A stretch of 38,103 bases of DNA, taken from assembly GCF_001639295.1 (NCBI RefSeq), contig NZ_LWMV01000021.1, positions 1 through 38,103 of the forward strand, given 5' to 3'. The notes under the pieces are model-generated. The model worked only from the letters and a program-made list of their open reading frames with translations. It was not told where the DNA came from and did no database searches. The translations under genes and the position numbers were made by a program. This document shows, in pieces, positions 35,690 through 38,103 of this stretch (the first letter of the stretch is position 1; each line of letters opens with the position of its first letter). Origin of the DNA: Methanobrevibacter curvatus. GTDB taxonomy: Archaea; Methanobacteriota; Methanobacteria; Methanobacteriales; Methanobacteriaceae.

Positions 35690-36916
35690 ATGATTGACCC
35701 TGATAAAATGTCTTCTTTAAAAAAAATTATTATAAACACTATCAAACCGATTTTAATAGCATTATATCAACTTGTTTTTCATTTACTAAGTACAAATAAA
35801 AAAGTTATAATTTTTGAAAGTAGTACTGGTCGCAACTATACAGGAAATCCTAAGTATGTTTATGAATATATTTTAAATTCTCGTCAAGACATTTTAAAAA
35901 ATTATAAAATAATTTGGTCCTTAGAAGATATTAATACAAAAATTCCTGGAAACCCTATCAAAGTAAGAAAAATTAGCCTAAAGTATTTATATTACTGTAC
36001 AATAGCTAAATGCTGGATTTTTGATACTCGCCCACCTGCATACATTTTAAAAAAAGATAAATGCTATTTTATTCAAACGTGGCATGGGACACCTCTAAAA
36101 AAATTAGGTTTAGATATGGAAAATGTCAATATGGGTGAAGAACAAGATATAAGTAATTATAAATATTATTTTAATAAAAATACTAAAAATTGGGACTTTT
36201 TAATCTCACAAAATCCTTATTCTACTGAAATTTTCAAGAAAGCCTTTAATTTCAGTGGTGAATTCTTGGAAATTGGTTATCCAAGAAATGATATTTTAAT
36301 TAATAAAAATAATCAAGAAGAAATTGAAAAAATAAAAAAAGAGCTTAAAATTGACTATACTAAGAAAATCATCCTTTATGCTCCTACTTGGAGAGATGAT
36401 GAATTTTATGGAAGTGATGTTTATAAATTTACAACAAATATGGACTTTAACCAATTAAAAAATAGTTTAGAAGATGAATATATTGTAATTATAAAGTATC
36501 ACTACCTTGTTAAAGAAAATAAGGACTGGACTAAGTATGGTGATTTTATATATTTTGCTGATGAAAAAACTGACATTCAAAAACTATATTTAATATCTGA
36601 TATCCTAATTACAGATTATTCATCGGTTATGTTTGATTATAGCATATTAAAAAGACCTATGATATTTTACACATATGATTTAGAGAATTATAAAAAAAAT
36701 TTAAGAGATTTTTATTTTGATATAAATGAAATAGTTCCAGGTCCAATTATTAAAGAAAATAGCTACTTAATAGATTATCTAAAAAATTTTAATGAAGAAA
36801 ATTACTTCTTAAAATATCAAAAGAAATACAATGAATTTATAGATAAATTTAACCAGTATGATGATGGAAAGGCATCAGAAAAAATAGCTAATTTCATTTT
36901 AAAGAAAAATAATTAA
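35690..36916 (+). CDS. CDP-glycerol glycerophosphotransferase family protein (TagF-like)
   Basis: Member of the family (PF04464) that polymerises glycerol- or ribitol-phosphate from CDP-alditols in teichoic acid synthesis. Motifs in order: FESSTGRNYTGNPKYVYEY, CYFIQTWHGTPLKKLGLD (catalytic His, about 135), SQNPYSTEIFKKAF, IGYPRND, LYAPTWRDDEF, VIIKYHYL, and ITDYSSVMFDYSILKRPMIFYTYD (about 306-330). No long membrane region; N-terminal helix IKPILIALYQLVFHLL may bind the membrane. ATG 35690 and 35708 are both possible; neither has a clear ribosome binding site. Confidence 0.9.
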   Translation: MIDPDKMSSLKKIIINTIKPILIALYQLVFHLLSTNKKVIIFESSTGRNYTGNPKYVYEYILNSRQDILKNYKIIWSLEDINTKIPGNPIKVRKISLKYLYYCTIAKCWIFDTRPPAYILKKDKCYFIQTWHGTPLKKLGLDMENVNMGEEQDISNYKYYFNKNTKNWDFLISQNPYSTEIFKKAFNFSGEFLEIGYPRNDILINKNNQEEIEKIKKELKIDYTKKIILYAPTWRDDEFYGSDVYKFTTNMDFNQLKNSLEDEYIVIIKYHYLVKENKDWTKYGDFIYFADEKTDIQKLYLISDILITDYSSVMFDYSILKRPMIFYTYDLENYKKNLRDFYFDINEIVPGPIIKENSYLIDYLKNFNEENYFLKYQKKYNEFIDKFNQYDDGKASEKIANFILKKNN

Positions 36917-37221
36917 AAACCATCTAAAAACTATAAAATGCTATGCAAAATTAACTTTTTATATTGAATAATATCTAATATAGTAGATTATCCAAAAATG
37001 TGGCTTATAATCATTTTTAATTCTTATAAAAAAATATGATAAAAAACACAAAATCTCAACTAACAAGTTGACAGCCCCAATCACATTCATCGAAAGATTT
37101 AATACCTCATCGTTCCATAATAATCTATGTGGGTTGTTTTTTCTTTGCATAGATTAATAATACAACCCACACAATATTAATACTTTACGAACTAATGATA
37201 ATAAATTAAAGGAATAGTTAT
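36917..37221. other. Gap with overlapping inverted repeats before the second glycerophosphotransferase gene
   Basis: TAATCTATG (37121-37129) pairs with CATAGATTA (37148-37156). TGTGGGTTGT (37128-37137) pairs with ACAACCCACA (37162-37171). The order A-B-A'-B' allows either hairpin or a pseudoknot. A minus-strand frame (36959-37150) is compositionally unlike its surroundings and could be a transposon remnant, but I do not call it a gene. Confidence 0.55.
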
Positions 37222-38103
37222 ATGAAAAGAGTAGGATACTTAATTTTTAACTTTTTTTACTATATATTTTACACATTTTTTTATTTTATTCCTTTAAAAG
37301 ATCAAATAGTAGCCATTAAAAGTCATGAAAATAGTGATGAAGGAAATATAGAACAAATCACTTCTTTTTTTCATGAAAAATCTCCGTCTACCCAAATAAT
37401 CTTAATAAAAAAAGAAGATTATAATTTTAATTTTAAAAATAATTTATTTAAAAAAGCAATAAATTTTTTCATAAAAACTCCATACAATCTTTCTAGATCA
37501 AAAACAATTTTTTTAGATAATATTTTCATGCCATTTGCTTACACTAAATTTAAAACAGAAGTAAACCTTGTGCAACTATGGCACAGTAGTGGAACAATAA
37601 AAAAATTCGCATTAGACAGTGAAAAAGGATGGATTAAATCTTTAGCAAAAAAATCAACATCAAAACAAACTCATTTAATTATAGAATCTGAAGGAATGCT
37701 ACCGTATTTTAAAACAGCTTTTAACATGGAAGAAAGTAAAATTTATCCTATAGGAACTCCGAGAACCGACCTATTTTTCCAAGAAAGCTATAAAGATCAG
37801 AAAATTAAAAGTTTTTATAAAAAGTTTAATGAATTAAAAGATAAAAAATTGATTCTTTATGCTCCAACCTTTAGAGATGAAGATTTTATAAAAGATTCTA
37901 TTAAAAGAGAAACTTCAAAAATGAATACCAAGAATATAAACAAAAAAGAAAATAATAAAAAAATAAATAATAAAGAAATAAACCATGAAATTTTTGAAAT
38001 ATTGAAACATCTTGATGATGAATGGATTTTAATATTAAAACTTCATCCAAAAGTATCAAAAAACTTTGATTTAAATAAAAATATAAATGAATCTATTATT
38101 AAT
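37222..38103 (+). CDS. CDP-glycerol glycerophosphotransferase family protein, TagB-like, cut by window end
   Basis: Open from ATG 37222 to the last base (294 codons, no stop). AAGGA lies nine bases before the ATG. An N-terminal hydrophobic stretch (about residues 5-24, rich in Phe and Tyr) is likely membrane-associated. Family motifs are VNLVQLWHSSGTIKKFAL (about 113-130; the WHxxGxxKKF form is more like primases TagB/TarB than TagF), IGTPRTD, LYAPTFRDED and LILKLHPKV. A Lys/Asn-rich insertion lies at about 232-252. With the preceding gene it suggests primase plus polymerase; that split is inference. Confidence 0.85.
   Translation, partial: MKRVGYLIFNFFYYIFYTFFYFIPLKDQIVAIKSHENSDEGNIEQITSFFHEKSPSTQIILIKKEDYNFNFKNNLFKKAINFFIKTPYNLSRSKTIFLDNIFMPFAYTKFKTEVNLVQLWHSSGTIKKFALDSEKGWIKSLAKKSTSKQTHLIIESEGMLPYFKTAFNMEESKIYPIGTPRTDLFFQESYKDQKIKSFYKKFNELKDKKLILYAPTFRDEDFIKDSIKRETSKMNTKNINKKENNKKINNKEINHEIFEILKHLDDEWILILKLHPKVSKNFDLNKNINESIIN

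Noticed and set aside
36959-37150. 63-aa minus-strand ORF (NPHRLLWNDEVLNLSMNVIG)
   Set aside because: Faintly like a transposase tail but not recognisable, without a ribosome binding site; kept only as a note in the gap entry.

Overview
The window is very AT-rich, archaeal-type DNA. It carries a Nop5/fibrillarin pair, SRP54, archaeal Pus10, ribosomal protein L21e, RNA polymerase subunit Rpb4, Dph2 and an intron-bearing tRNA-Met with a perfect bulge-helix-bulge. TATA boxes and GGTGA-type ribosome binding sites recur, and transcripts appear to end in U-rich tracts. Gene content, low GC and the cell-surface genes point to a Methanobacteriales methanogen, most likely Methanobrevibacter or a close relative; the genus is inferred.

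Layout. 1-2.4 kb: nop5-flpA, the C/D-box RNA 2'-O-methylation core. 2.4-3.2 kb: a long convergent gap holding a probable structured small RNA with its own TATA box and U-tract. 3.2-6.8 kb (minus strand): coaBC, a lipoprotein, a Ser/Gly-tailed membrane protein, and pheA, which seems to start at a non-AUG codon behind a perfect GGAGGT. 6.8-9.2 kb: cbiM-cbiN-cbiQ, a Co/Ni ECF transporter without its ATPase, preceded by paired GTATTAC/GTAATAC sites and a perfect 18-bp hairpin in the leader. 9.4-11.3 kb: two four-CBS-domain proteins. 11.5-13.05 kb: queE and queD (preQ0/archaeosine). 13.5-16.8 kb: an XPD/DinG-type helicase, a TumA-like HTH protein with a 50-aa upstream partner, and a MarR regulator. 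17.1-18.95 kb: an AAA+ ATPase with 53-bp direct repeats upstream, bracketed by a tRNA-Arg and an inverted degenerate copy of it, possibly an old integrated replicon. 19.2-20.9 kb: dph2 and hpt. 21.2-28.1 kb (plus strand): srp54, a 50-aa Cys/His protein, pus10, rpl21e, rpb4, DUF655, rsmA and an Mtq2/PrmC-type methyltransferase. 28.7-30.6 kb: a PepSY-like secreted protein, a ferritin and three tRNAs. 31-38.1 kb: a cell-surface region with GT2/GtrA, a decayed insertion sequence, GpsA, a LicC-like nucleotidyltransferase and two CDP-glycerol glycerophosphotransferase-like proteins, the second cut by the window end.

Themes. The strongest leads are the small RNA whose promoter copies the site-to-TATA spacing of the cobalt/nickel transporter promoter, the non-AUG start of pheA, the teichoic-acid-like gene set in an archaeon, and the tRNA-bracketed ATPase/repeat unit. 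Most of the rest is housekeeping information-processing and cofactor genes in conserved archaeal order.
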